Assembly (NCBI GenBank): GCA_927443375.1
Contig: CAKMKL010000067.1
Coordinates: 1-57,440 of the forward strand
Reading direction: 5' to 3'
Length of the DNA: 57,440 nt
Origin: an uncultured Paenibacillus sp.
GTDB taxonomy: Bacteria > Bacillota > Bacilli > Paenibacillales > Paenibacillaceae
A model generated the notes under the pieces. The model did no database searches. It was not told the origin of the DNA and saw only the letters and a list, made by a program, of their open reading frames with translations. Below, piece after piece: positions 6,860-14,787 of this stretch. Position 1 is the first letter of the stretch; every line of letters begins with the position of its first letter. A program made the position numbers and the translations under genes.

Positions 6860-7444
6860 ATGGGCAAACACGCTGTAGTAATCATAGATATGCTGAATGA
6901 CTTTATTCATCCGGATGGGGCGCTGACCTGTCCGAACGGTGCGGCAATCGTGCCGGCGCTGCAGGAGTTGATTGAATTCAGCCATGAGAATGAGATTCAG
7001 GTTATCTTCGTACAAGAGGCGCACCGGAAGAACGATGCCGATTTCCGGGTCCGGCCGATTCACGCGATCAAAGGCAGCTGGGGTTCGGATTTCATCGACG
7101 AGCTTAGACCCGATGAGTCCAAAGGCGATTACGTGGTGCAAAAGAGACGTCACAGCGCATTCAGCTACACGGATATGGACCTGTACCTCCGCGAAGAAGG
7201 GATCGACACGGTGGTGGTCACCGGTGTATGGACGAATGTCTGCGTCCGCTCCACGGCATCCGATGCGATGTACCACACGTATAAGGTAGTCTGCATCAGC
7301 GACTGCTGCGCATCAAAGGATGAGGAGATGCATTTGTCCGGACTGCGTGATATCGGGATTTTTGGTGAAGTGGTTACTCTGGAGCGATATAAAGAGAAAT
7401 ACGCGGTGGTAAAAGGGGAAGCAGGTAAGCAGGTAAGCAGGTAA
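6860..7444 (+). CDS. Isochorismatase-fold cysteine amidohydrolase, proposed ureido/carbamoyl hydrolase
   Basis: 194 residues, with the Asp-Lys-Cys triad of the cysteine hydrolase superfamily: Asp10 (VIIDMLNDF), Lys95 (VVQKRRHSAF) and Cys128 (TGVWTNVCVRSTASDA), plus the usual cis-peptide region before the Cys. Relatives include N-carbamoylsarcosine amidase and ureidoacrylate amidohydrolase, which remove carbamoyl groups. I chose the ATG at 6860; a GTG at 6851 sits too close to the AGAGGG site. It follows the cyclic amidohydrolase and would logically hydrolyse its ureido product. The last four codons and the stop codon are made of a 9-copy octamer repeat, so the C-terminus is a slippage product. 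Confidence 0.88.
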   Translation: MGKHAVVIIDMLNDFIHPDGALTCPNGAAIVPALQELIEFSHENEIQVIFVQEAHRKNDADFRVRPIHAIKGSWGSDFIDELRPDESKGDYVVQKRRHSAFSYTDMDLYLREEGIDTVVVTGVWTNVCVRSTASDAMYHTYKVVCISDCCASKDEEMHLSGLRDIGIFGEVVTLERYKEKYAVVKGEAGKQVSR

Positions 7445-7524
7445 GCAGGTAAGCAGGTAAGCAGGTAAGCAGGTAAGCAGGTAAGCAGGTAAGCGGGAAG
7501 GCAGATAAACAGATTAGCAGATGG
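7421..7524 (+). repeat. Octamer tandem repeat (GCAGGTAA)9 plus decayed copies
   Basis: Nine perfect copies of GCAGGTAA at 7421-7492 are followed by four degenerate units to 7524. The third copy supplies the stop codon of the upstream hydrolase. Because 8 is not a multiple of 3, each copy shifts frame, and every second or third unit presents a TAA stop. Confidence 0.95.
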
Positions 7525-7996
7525 CCAATACGTTTGGTGAGCGCGGATTGAGGTGCTGAGTTGAAGCCCAACTGTACTGTGGTTAAAAAGTAACCTATAT
7601 AATGCACACAAATAATAGCCCTTGTATTGACGGGAACGTCTCCGGCTATGCAGGGGCTGTTGTCTGCGCCAGTGGTGAGATTGGTAGCAGTCCAGGCTGA
7701 TGATTAGCTATTTTAGGGAGAATTGTTCTATAGAGCATGCATTTATAAGATTAAGTGGATTTCCTCCACTTAATTCTTCGCCAAACACCGGGATAAGGAA
7801 GCTAGTGGGAAAAACTCCACTTAATATCCTGAGTTTGTCCCTAAAGGGAGGTGTGCTCCGAAATAGGTGCAGTATTTCCAACTAATCATCGTAAATATTG
7901 ATAAATACTGGAATTAGGTGGAGAAAATCCAATTAAGTGTTGGAATACTTTAAGAAAGAATCACTTGAAGCACCATTACGAGTGCTCTCGCACTCT
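7525..7996. other. Non-coding stretch with short palindromes
   Basis: No credible gene. Around 7744-7945 several related elements recur: ATTAAGTGGA-TTTCC-TCCACTTAAT (7750-7774, perfect), a second AGTGG...CCACTTAAT near 7804, AGTATTT/AAATACT near 7871 and 7912, and GGTGGAG...CCAATTAAGT near 7917. They look like decayed copies of an interspersed palindromic repeat and could fold into terminator-like structures. Confidence 0.5.
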
Positions 7997-8878
7997 TCAC
8001 GAGAAGCGCTGGCGGTACTGGCGGGGAGAGATGCCTTCCAGCTTCATGAAGCTGGAGCTGAAATACGGCGCCTGGTTGAAGCCAACCTCCTCGGCGATCC
8101 GGGAGATGGGGAAGCTGGTCTGCATCAGCAGCAGCTTGCTCTGCTCAATACGGTAGCGGAGCAGATATTCCATAGGAGAGCAGCCGTATTCCCTGTTCAT
8201 GCAGCGGGCGATATAGACCGGATGAAAGTTGAGGCTGTCTCCCAGCATGCCGGTTGTAATCTCCTCGCGGTAATGGGCACGCAGAAAGGAGGCCGCCTGT
8301 TCAGCACAGGCAGTGGACTGCGAAGCGGGACGTTCGCGGTGCACGGAGGCGGAAAGCTGCTGCAGAATCGCCTGGAACAGCATCTGCTGCTTGAAGCGGA
8401 TGGAATCGAGATGGGCGTTAACCTTCAACAGCTCCAGCTGAGCCAGCAGCTCTTCCATGCGGGCAGGCTGGAGCAGTGTCATGTACTGCGATAGCCACAA
8501 GCTGAAGGTGCGGACGTCAAAAAGCGCAGAATGTGCGGACTCATCCGGCGTATCCTGTTCGCTTAAGGCTGCAGAGGGGGCGCTCATAGCACACCAGGAG
8601 CCGGAGGTCTGGAAATGCAGCCAGTAGTAGGAGCTTTCCTCCCGGCAGCCTTCGGTTCCGAAATGATGGCAGTCGGGACGCAGAATCAGCGCTTCTCCTG
8701 CATGTACTTCATAGTTTCGGTCCTCTTCCCCGAGATAGAGACAGCCCTCGCGGACGACCAGCAGATCGAATACCTGGATGTTCTGCCGGTTCACATGACG
8801 GAAGCCCGGAGGGAAATAAGTCAGTCCGCTGATAATATAATGCGGCAGCGGCGGGCTGGAGAATTGAAGCAGGCTCAT
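7997..8878 (-). CDS. AraC-family regulator with N-terminal cupin
   Basis: 293 residues. An N-terminal cupin-like sugar-binding half (~20-110, with GEALILRPDCHHFG typical of the AraC sensor barrel) is followed by a linker and a C-terminal double helix-turn-helix (~195-293) ending in the AraC signature IAEEVGFNQAPYFSSSFMKLEGISPRQYR. It is divergent from the MATE exporter. Such proteins usually control neighbouring carbohydrate or transport genes; the inducer is unknown. The SD before the ATG at 8878 is weak (GGGGGA). Confidence 0.93.
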   Translation of the reverse strand: MSLLQFSSPPLPHYIISGLTYFPPGFRHVNRQNIQVFDLLVVREGCLYLGEEDRNYEVHAGEALILRPDCHHFGTEGCREESSYYWLHFQTSGSWCAMSAPSAALSEQDTPDESAHSALFDVRTFSLWLSQYMTLLQPARMEELLAQLELLKVNAHLDSIRFKQQMLFQAILQQLSASVHRERPASQSTACAEQAASFLRAHYREEITTGMLGDSLNFHPVYIARCMNREYGCSPMEYLLRYRIEQSKLLLMQTSFPISRIAEEVGFNQAPYFSSSFMKLEGISPRQYRQRFS

Positions 8879-9045
8879 GGTGGTGGCGTCCCCCTGTAGT
8901 TAAGGTTTAGAAATTGAAAGTTTAAGTTGGGAATTTGCTACATTTTCCAGAGTATATCACCTATAATTTACTTCTAGCAAGGAGTACTGGAGGCTTGTTG
9001 CAGCGGAAAATGAAGAGTGCAGCAGATGAGGGGAGAGTTCATTTA

Positions 9046-10443
9046 ATGAAACCTAAGGCTGGGAATGTCGGACTGTGGATGCTGGCCTGGCCGATTTTTA
9101 TAGAGATTTTCCTGCAGACGCTGCTGGGGACCGTCGATACCGTAATGGTCAGCCGCATCTCGGATGATGCAGTTGCGGTTGTGGGAATCTCCAATCAGCT
9201 GTTCGGCGCACTCATCACACTCTTTACCACCTTTGCCGGCGGGGCGGGTATTCTGGTAGCCCAGCGGCTTGGCTCGGGACGGCAGGAGGATGCCCGTACG
9301 ATAGCCATTATGGGAGTAACAGCGAGCAGTGTGCTGGGACTCGCGGTTAGTATGATTCTGTTCCTGTTCGCTGACCCTATTGCACGTTCGCTGAACATTT
9401 CCGGGGAGTTAATTCCACTGGCGCATGTTTATCTCACTTATGTCGGCGGAGGATTGTTTCTGGTGGGGCTGACCGCTTCGTTCGGTGCGGCCATCCGTAA
9501 CACCGGCAATACGAGAGGACCCATGTATACGGGGGTCGCTGTCAATGTAATCCATATCGTACTTAATTACATCCTGATCTTCGGCGCGTTCGGGCTGCCG
9601 CAGATGGGACTCGGCGGGATCGCTATTTCTAATTTGATCAGCAGGCTGCTGGGTGCAGCTGTTCTGATGGTTATGTTCTGCGGAGCTTTTGAACGGAAGA
9701 TCAAACTGCGGGACTTCAGGACTTTTAAGCGGAAGCTGTTCGGGGAAATTGTAAAGATCAGCTGGCCGCTGGGACTCAACTCCTCCTCCTGGGTATTGTC
9801 GCAGCTGGCGATTTATTCTTTTCTGGCTATGCTAGGGGCCAAAGAGCTGGCGGCACGCACCTATCTGAACACTCTGGAATCTTTCTGCTTCACGCTGGGC
9901 TATGCGATAGCGATGGCGGGCCAGATCCGGATTGCCCATTTGTTCGGCGCCCGCAAGCTTACGGAAGTCTACCGGGGAGCCTTCCGCACGCTATATATCG
10001 GGCTGGCCATAGTCAGCGCCAATGTGCTGCTGCTGTTTGTATTCGGCAAAACGCTGCTGGGATTCTTTACAACGGACCAGGAGATTATCTCCATCGGAGT
10101 CTCGCTGCTTGCACTGAATTTGATTCTGCAGCCGTGCAAGATGCTCAATATGGCTATGGGCAATGCGCTGAATGCCATCGGCGACACCCGGTATACGATG
10201 ATTGTCTCCATGATCTCCATGACAGTTATCGGTGTGGGCGGCTCCTATCTGTTTGGTATCAGCAGCGGCTGGGGGCTGGCGGGCATTTACTGCTGTATGA
10301 TTGCTGATGAAGCGGCCAGAGGGCTGCTTGTGCTGCGGCGCTGGCGGGGGCGGAAGGTGCTGCATGCAGCTGAGGTAGAGAGCGGCGGGCGGAAGGCCGT
10401 CCAGGGCAAGGGCGGCAAGACTCTTTTTAAAATGAACGTCTAA
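9046..10443 (+). CDS. MATE-family multidrug exporter
   Basis: 465 residues with about twelve membrane segments in two homologous halves. MATE hallmarks include WPIFIEIFLQTLLGTVDTVMVSRI at the start of helix 1 and a second-half repeat from about residue 235. It exports organic cations or drugs in exchange for Na+ or H+. I placed the start at 9046 because GAGGGGAGAG precedes it; earlier starts at 8935 and 9010 lack a site and add non-homologous sequence. It is divergent from the AraC gene. The natural substrate cannot be told from the sequence. Confidence 0.92.
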   Translation: MKPKAGNVGLWMLAWPIFIEIFLQTLLGTVDTVMVSRISDDAVAVVGISNQLFGALITLFTTFAGGAGILVAQRLGSGRQEDARTIAIMGVTASSVLGLAVSMILFLFADPIARSLNISGELIPLAHVYLTYVGGGLFLVGLTASFGAAIRNTGNTRGPMYTGVAVNVIHIVLNYILIFGAFGLPQMGLGGIAISNLISRLLGAAVLMVMFCGAFERKIKLRDFRTFKRKLFGEIVKISWPLGLNSSSWVLSQLAIYSFLAMLGAKELAARTYLNTLESFCFTLGYAIAMAGQIRIAHLFGARKLTEVYRGAFRTLYIGLAIVSANVLLLFVFGKTLLGFFTTDQEIISIGVSLLALNLILQPCKMLNMAMGNALNAIGDTRYTMIVSMISMTVIGVGGSYLFGISSGWGLAGIYCCMIADEAARGLLVLRRWRGRKVLHAAEVESGGRKAVQGKGGKTLFKMNV

Positions 10444-10685
10444 GTGGTGAACTGCTGAGGTCATAGATATATCGAGAGCTACCCTGGTTTATCTTCGTTT
10501 AGAGGAGAAGCCGGGGCTTCTTGGCGTGCCTTGAAAAGGCGGAATTCCTGCGTTCCTTCACAAAAGTTGAAAATGTTCACTCCCCGCTGCTCCACATAAT
10601 ACAGGAATACCCTGAAGCTCCACTGTTCGGGCGGACGCGGCTTTTCTATACTTGGGTCATATACAGGCATAGGAGAGTGAGGGCT
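10444..10685 (+). other. Leader before sugar permease genes
   Basis: No gene. A small stem GAAGCC/GGCTTC lies near 10508-10521 after the MATE gene without a clear T run. The reading frame of the next gene is open from 10521, but I see no ribosome site until AGGAGA at 10671-10676. Confidence 0.4.
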
Positions 10686-11708
10686 TTGAGACAGCGCAAA
10701 CGCAAGACCGGAACACCGCTCGCGATAGATCTTCCCTTAAAAGGAGGCGGCCCGGCAGCATCACCGCTAGGGTCAGGCACGGTAAAAAAGAAGAGGAAGG
10801 GATTCCTCCATGAGCTGATCCATAACCGGGTTCTTTTTCTGATGCTGCTTCCGGCACTGTTATTCTTCCTGGTGAATTCGTATTTTCCGATGGTGGGTGT
10901 GTATTATGCTTTTACCCAGTTTGACTTCAATTCCGGGCTGTTCAGTGCACCGTTCGTCGGGCTCAAAAATTTTGAGTTTCTCTGGAAATCCGGCACTTTG
11001 GTGAAGCTTACCCTTAATACAATCGGTTACAATCTGGCGTTTATCGTACTGGGGAACGTACTGGCGATTGTCTGTGCAATTCTGCTCAGTGAGCTGCGGG
11101 TGAAATGGTTCAAAAAGCTTACGCAGTCTATCATGTTCCTCCCGTACTTCGTCTCCTTCGTAATTCTGAGTGTTATCGTCTACAACGTGTTCAATTATGA
11201 TAACGGTTTCTTGAATACACTGCTGGCCCGGTTCGGCGCAGGTCCGGTCGATGTCTATAATAAGCCGGTGGTGTGGATTTTTCTGATCATTCTTTTTTAC
11301 CTCTGGAAAAATCTCGGCTACAGCATGGTCATTTATCTGGCCGCTATCACGGGAATCAGCGATGAGTATTATGAGGCAGCCAAAATCGATGGTGCGCATA
11401 TTTTTCAGCGGATCTGGTACATCACGGTGCCGATGCTGAAATCTACCTTTGTCGTGCTGCTGCTGTTCTCGCTCGGAAGTATTATGAAGGGGCAATTCGA
11501 CCTTTTTTACCAGCTGATCGGCAACAACGGGGTGCTGTACAATACGACGGATATTCTGGATACGTATGTATTCCGTTCGCTCAAGGTTACTTTTGATATC
11601 GGAATGGCGACAGCGGCAGGCCTGTATCAATCGCTGTTCGGCTTCATTCTGATCATGACGGTGAACTACATTATCCGCAAAATAAACGATGATTACGCGT
11701 TGTTCTAG
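10686..11708 (+). CDS. Oligosaccharide ABC permease, LplB type
   Basis: 340 residues with six membrane segments. The inner-membrane EAA loop is EAAKIDGAHIFQRIWYITVP (~225-245), which contacts the shared ATPase. The N-terminus is basic and cytosolic. I chose the TTG at 10686: AGGAGA is nine bases upstream, while GTG at 10677 touches it. Together with 11724 (second permease) and 12731 (binding protein) it makes an importer without its own ATPase, as is usual when a general MsmX-type ATPase serves many systems. The downstream minus-strand membrane regulator at 14788 is the likely controller. Confidence 0.92.
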   Translation: MRQRKRKTGTPLAIDLPLKGGGPAASPLGSGTVKKKRKGFLHELIHNRVLFLMLLPALLFFLVNSYFPMVGVYYAFTQFDFNSGLFSAPFVGLKNFEFLWKSGTLVKLTLNTIGYNLAFIVLGNVLAIVCAILLSELRVKWFKKLTQSIMFLPYFVSFVILSVIVYNVFNYDNGFLNTLLARFGAGPVDVYNKPVVWIFLIILFYLWKNLGYSMVIYLAAITGISDEYYEAAKIDGAHIFQRIWYITVPMLKSTFVVLLLFSLGSIMKGQFDLFYQLIGNNGVLYNTTDILDTYVFRSLKVTFDIGMATAAGLYQSLFGFILIMTVNYIIRKINDDYALF

Positions 11709-11723
11709 GAGGAGACAAGGAGT

Positions 11724-12617
11724 ATGCAAATCAAAGACGATCATTATACGCGGCTGCTGCAGGGTCTGGCGTACACGGTCATCATTCTCGGCTCGCTGGC
11801 CTGTCTGATCCCGTTTCTGCTGATTATCTCGGCTTCTCTGACTGCCAATGAATCGATCATTAAGGACGGTTATCATCTGATTCCGGCGCAGTTCTCGGTG
11901 GAGGGCTACAAGACGGTATTTACTTTTCCTGACGAGGTACTGCGGGCGTATGGGGTTACGCTGTTCACGACGGTGACGGGCACGCTGCTGGGGCTGTTCT
12001 TCATGACAATGGCCGGATATGTGCTGGCCCGTAAGGATTTCAAATACCGTAACACCTTTTCCTTCTATATCTACTTCACGACGCTGTTCGGCGGCGGACT
12101 GGTGCCCTGGTACATCATGATCACCAAATATCTGCATCTAACCGATTCATACGGAGCGCTGATTTTTCCGGGGCTGATGACCCCGTTCCTGATTATTCTG
12201 ATGAAGAACTTTATCCGTTCGGCTGTTCCTGAAGAGCTGTTCGAGTCCGCTAAGATTGACGGGGCCGGTGATTTCAAAATCTACTGGCGGATCGTGCTCC
12301 AGCTGTCGATGCCCGGCATCGCCACAGTAGGCCTGTTTCTGGCCCTGGCATATTGGAACGACTGGTTCTCCTCTTCCCTGTTCATCAACGATCCGCACAA
12401 GTATCAGTTGCAGTTCCATCTGTACAACGTCATCAACTCCGCAGCCTTTATCGCCAACATGGGCGCCGGCACGGGAGTCAGTCTGGGCAGTGATCTGCCG
12501 ACCGAGTCGACCAAGATGGCGATGGCCATTGTTGTTACCGGACCGATTCTGTTCCTGTACCCGTTCATTCAGCGGTATTTTGTAAAAGGCTTGACGATAG
12601 GCGCTGTAAAAGGTTAG
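11724..12617 (+). CDS. Oligosaccharide ABC permease, YtcP type
   Basis: 297 residues, six membrane segments. The EAA-type loop FESAKIDGAGDFKIYWRIVLQLSMP sits near residues 172-196. The C-terminus ends FIQRYFVKGLTIGAVKG, the standard end of YtcP-like permeases. The ATG follows a strong AGGAGGAGACAAGGAG site, 16 bp after the first permease. It is the second half of the importer pore; the substrate is probably an oligosaccharide. Confidence 0.94.
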   Translation: MQIKDDHYTRLLQGLAYTVIILGSLACLIPFLLIISASLTANESIIKDGYHLIPAQFSVEGYKTVFTFPDEVLRAYGVTLFTTVTGTLLGLFFMTMAGYVLARKDFKYRNTFSFYIYFTTLFGGGLVPWYIMITKYLHLTDSYGALIFPGLMTPFLIILMKNFIRSAVPEELFESAKIDGAGDFKIYWRIVLQLSMPGIATVGLFLALAYWNDWFSSSLFINDPHKYQLQFHLYNVINSAAFIANMGAGTGVSLGSDLPTESTKMAMAIVVTGPILFLYPFIQRYFVKGLTIGAVKG

Positions 12618-12669
12618 AACCGTATAGTGGAGCACGCCGTGAAGGTTGTGCCTGTTGTCCGGCTAACAT

Positions 12670-12724
12670 AGTTTTGTTCGAAGTGACTCAAGGATGTGTA
12701 TGCTAAACAAAACTTTTAGGAGGG
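12670..12724 (+). promoter_or_regulatory. Leader hairpin AGTTTTGTT...AACAAAACT before SD
   Basis: A perfect 9-bp stem (12670-12678 with 12706-12714) ends three bases before the AGGAGG of the binding-protein gene. It is a member of a leader family found five more times in this window (23539, 36800, 36864, 56775, 56815), always just upstream of a gene. It may affect mRNA stability or access to the ribosome site. Confidence 0.75.
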
Positions 12725-12730
12725 TTCATG

Positions 12731-14344
12731 ATGAAAAAGAAGACAGGCCGAAGATCTCTGGTCACGCTTACAACGGCTGCACTGGCGCTCTCACTCCTTG
12801 CAGGCTGTGGGGGCAATAACAACAGCGGGAACAGCGCAAACGGCGCAAACAGCGGGACAGACGGCAATAAAGACACAGCCGCAGCAACGGACAGCACCTC
12901 CAGCACGGCAGCTCCGGCAGAGACCGGAATAGACACTTCGAAGAAAGTGGAGCTTCAGTTCTATATGCTCGGCGATGCCCCTAAGGATCTGCCGGTCATT
13001 CAAGACGAAATCAACAAGATGGCTCAGGAAGAGCTGAACGCCACGGTGAAGTTCAACTATACAAGCTGGACGGACTGGGATCAGAAGTATAAGCTGCTGC
13101 TGTCTTCCGGCCAGGCGATTGATCTGATTTTTACAGCGGATTGGACCCAGTACCAGTCGTATGCGAAACGGGGCGCTTTCCTGGCGATTGATGATCTGCT
13201 GCCTAAGGCTGCTCCGGAGCTGCAAAAATTCGTACCGGAGTCGATGTGGGAAGATGTGAAGGTAGACGGAAAAATCTATACGGTTCCTGCCACTTATAAA
13301 GAGTACGTCACCAACGGCTTCGTATACCGCGAGGATCTGCGCAAGAAATATGATCTGCCTGTACCTAAAGATCTGGCCAGCTATGAGGCTTATATGGACA
13401 GCATTGTGAAAAACGAACCGGATATGATGCCAATGTCCCTGAACAGTGATATCGGCAATAATCTCCATTACATCTATACTGAGCTTAACAAAATGGTTGG
13501 CGCTCTCCCTTACGGGATGGGAGTGAAGTATGAATCGCCTACGACTGTCTACTCCTACTGGGGTTCTGATGAGCAAAAAGAAGAGCTGAAAACAATGAAA
13601 CGCTGGGCGGATAAAGGCTTCATTCCGAAAAACGTGCTGAACATCAAGGACACGATGCAGGATCCGATGACTTCCGGTAAAGCGGCCAGCATGTTCGGTG
13701 ATAATCCGACACGCTATAACGACATGAAGATGAAGATCAGTACGACCCATCCCGAATGGGAGCTGGCCTATTCTCCATTTGGCCTGACCACAGGTTATGC
13801 TACGCCTGTGCATCCGATTCACAACGGTTTTGCGATTCCAAAGAGCAGCAAAAATCCGGAGAGAGCGCTCGCATTCTATGAAAAGCTGGTCCTCGACAAA
13901 CGCTATAATCAGCTGACGGAGTATGGTATTGAGGGCAAGAACTACACCGTTGAAGACGGCTACTACAAGCTGGTCGGCACCAGCACGAGCAATGGCTTCT
14001 CCCGTGAAGGGATGAACGGCTGGGCTTGGAGAAATCCGGAATTCATGCTGTTCGATAAAGGCTTCGACGGTGTGAAGGCCATCTTCGATGAGCTGGACAA
14101 AATTCAGAAGCCGGACCTGTTCCTGGGCTTTGCGGAAGACTACTCCTCGTACCAGGCGGAGAAAGCGGCACTGGAGCAAGTGGAGAAGCAATATCTCTTC
14201 CCGCTGGAAGCAGGTCTGGTTGAGGATATTGATAAAGGGCTGGAAACCTTCATGCAGAAGGCTAAACAGGCCGGGCTGGAAAAAATCCAGACCGAGTGGA
14301 CGAAGCAATGGAATGCTTATGTTGCGGAGAAAGGCATTAAGTAG
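12731..14344 (+). CDS. Extracellular solute-binding lipoprotein of sugar importer
   Basis: About 537 residues. The lipoprotein signal peptide ends in the lipobox LLAGC (Cys near residue 25), followed by an Asn/Gly/Ser-rich tether (~27-70) and a two-lobe substrate-binding domain. The size of ~540 and sequence style match LplA-type proteins that bind oligosaccharides. Two ATGs stand in tandem; I chose the second because AGGAGG is seven bases upstream. It is preceded by the leader hairpin at 12670 and followed by a terminator. It delivers substrate to the permeases at 10686 and 11724. Confidence 0.94.
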   Translation: MKKKTGRRSLVTLTTAALALSLLAGCGGNNNSGNSANGANSGTDGNKDTAAATDSTSSTAAPAETGIDTSKKVELQFYMLGDAPKDLPVIQDEINKMAQEELNATVKFNYTSWTDWDQKYKLLLSSGQAIDLIFTADWTQYQSYAKRGAFLAIDDLLPKAAPELQKFVPESMWEDVKVDGKIYTVPATYKEYVTNGFVYREDLRKKYDLPVPKDLASYEAYMDSIVKNEPDMMPMSLNSDIGNNLHYIYTELNKMVGALPYGMGVKYESPTTVYSYWGSDEQKEELKTMKRWADKGFIPKNVLNIKDTMQDPMTSGKAASMFGDNPTRYNDMKMKISTTHPEWELAYSPFGLTTGYATPVHPIHNGFAIPKSSKNPERALAFYEKLVLDKRYNQLTEYGIEGKNYTVEDGYYKLVGTSTSNGFSREGMNGWAWRNPEFMLFDKGFDGVKAIFDELDKIQKPDLFLGFAEDYSSYQAEKAALEQVEKQYLFPLEAGLVEDIDKGLETFMQKAKQAGLEKIQTEWTKQWNAYVAEKGIK

Positions 14345-14353
14345 TGGAGGAGT

Positions 14354-14386
14354 GCCCCGGGAGCCGATGGCTTTTGGGGCTTTTTT
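14354..14386 (+). terminator. Rho-independent terminator
   Basis: The outer stem GCCCC/GGGGC and inner stem AGCC/GGCT are followed by six T. It lies 10 nt after the binding-protein stop codon. Confidence 0.88.
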
Positions 14387-14437
14387 ATTTGTCGCTGTGC
14401 TGTGGGGGAGAGCTTAGAGTGGGCATTTCGGTGTCTG

Positions 14438-14577
14438 CGCAACTGCGGGGAATGTTTGGACTTCCGGCCGCTGTTAGGTTTGGATTTCCTGATTATATTC
14501 CGCTGCCCGCGGTAGAAATCCAAACCTAAAGGCGGACGCTAGCGCTCCTCCAGTTCCAAACTTCCCCTCCGCTGCTT
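14438..14577 (-). repeat. Palindromic dispersed repeat, copy 2 (inverted)
   Basis: Reverse-complement counterpart of the repeat at 6663. It shares the edges CCGCAGTTGCG and GCGGAGGGGAA, the core stem TTAGGTTTG.../...CAAACCTAA and the flanks GGAAGTCCAAA and GGAACTGGAGGAGCG. The rest of 14387-14787 holds only this repeat and a minus-strand terminator. Confidence 0.85.
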
Positions 14578-14671
14578 CTCACCTTCATGGTGGGGCACAA
14601 GCTCTCCAAAACTGCAAAGCAGCAAAAACCGCCAGCCACCGGCTTCCGGGACAAGGGGAGGGAGCGCAGAA

Positions 14672-14703
14672 AAGCCAGTCTCCGTGTAGTTGGAGGCTGG
14701 CTT
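14672..14703 (-). terminator. Terminator for the minus-strand sensor-regulator
   Basis: The stem AAGCCAGTCTCC/GGAGGCTGGCTT has one mismatch and an 8-nt loop. Read on the minus strand it is followed by TTTTC, about 85 nt past the end of the regulator gene. Confidence 0.7.
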
Positions 14704-14787
14704 GGGGTGGCAGGCTTGGAGCGGACTCATGAGGCAGCCCCGGCATTTATTTGCCGAAGCTGCTCATGGGAAAGAGCGGGACAGGGG

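Noticed and set aside
7421..7524. CRISPR or attachment-site repeat
   Set aside because: It is a simple octamer tandem tract without spacers.
7165..7611. Minus-strand gene with repeated CLPAYLLT motif
   Set aside because: It is the translation of the octamer tandem tract antisense to the isochorismatase-fold gene; no ribosome site or homology.
7937..8494. Plus-strand protein of 185 residues
   Set aside because: It is antisense to the AraC-family gene, whose motifs are intact on the minus strand.
12791..14308. 505-residue minus-strand protein
   Set aside because: It is a shadow frame of the solute-binding lipoprotein gene; no ribosome site, composition rich in His/Arg/Leu/Ile typical of antisense frames.
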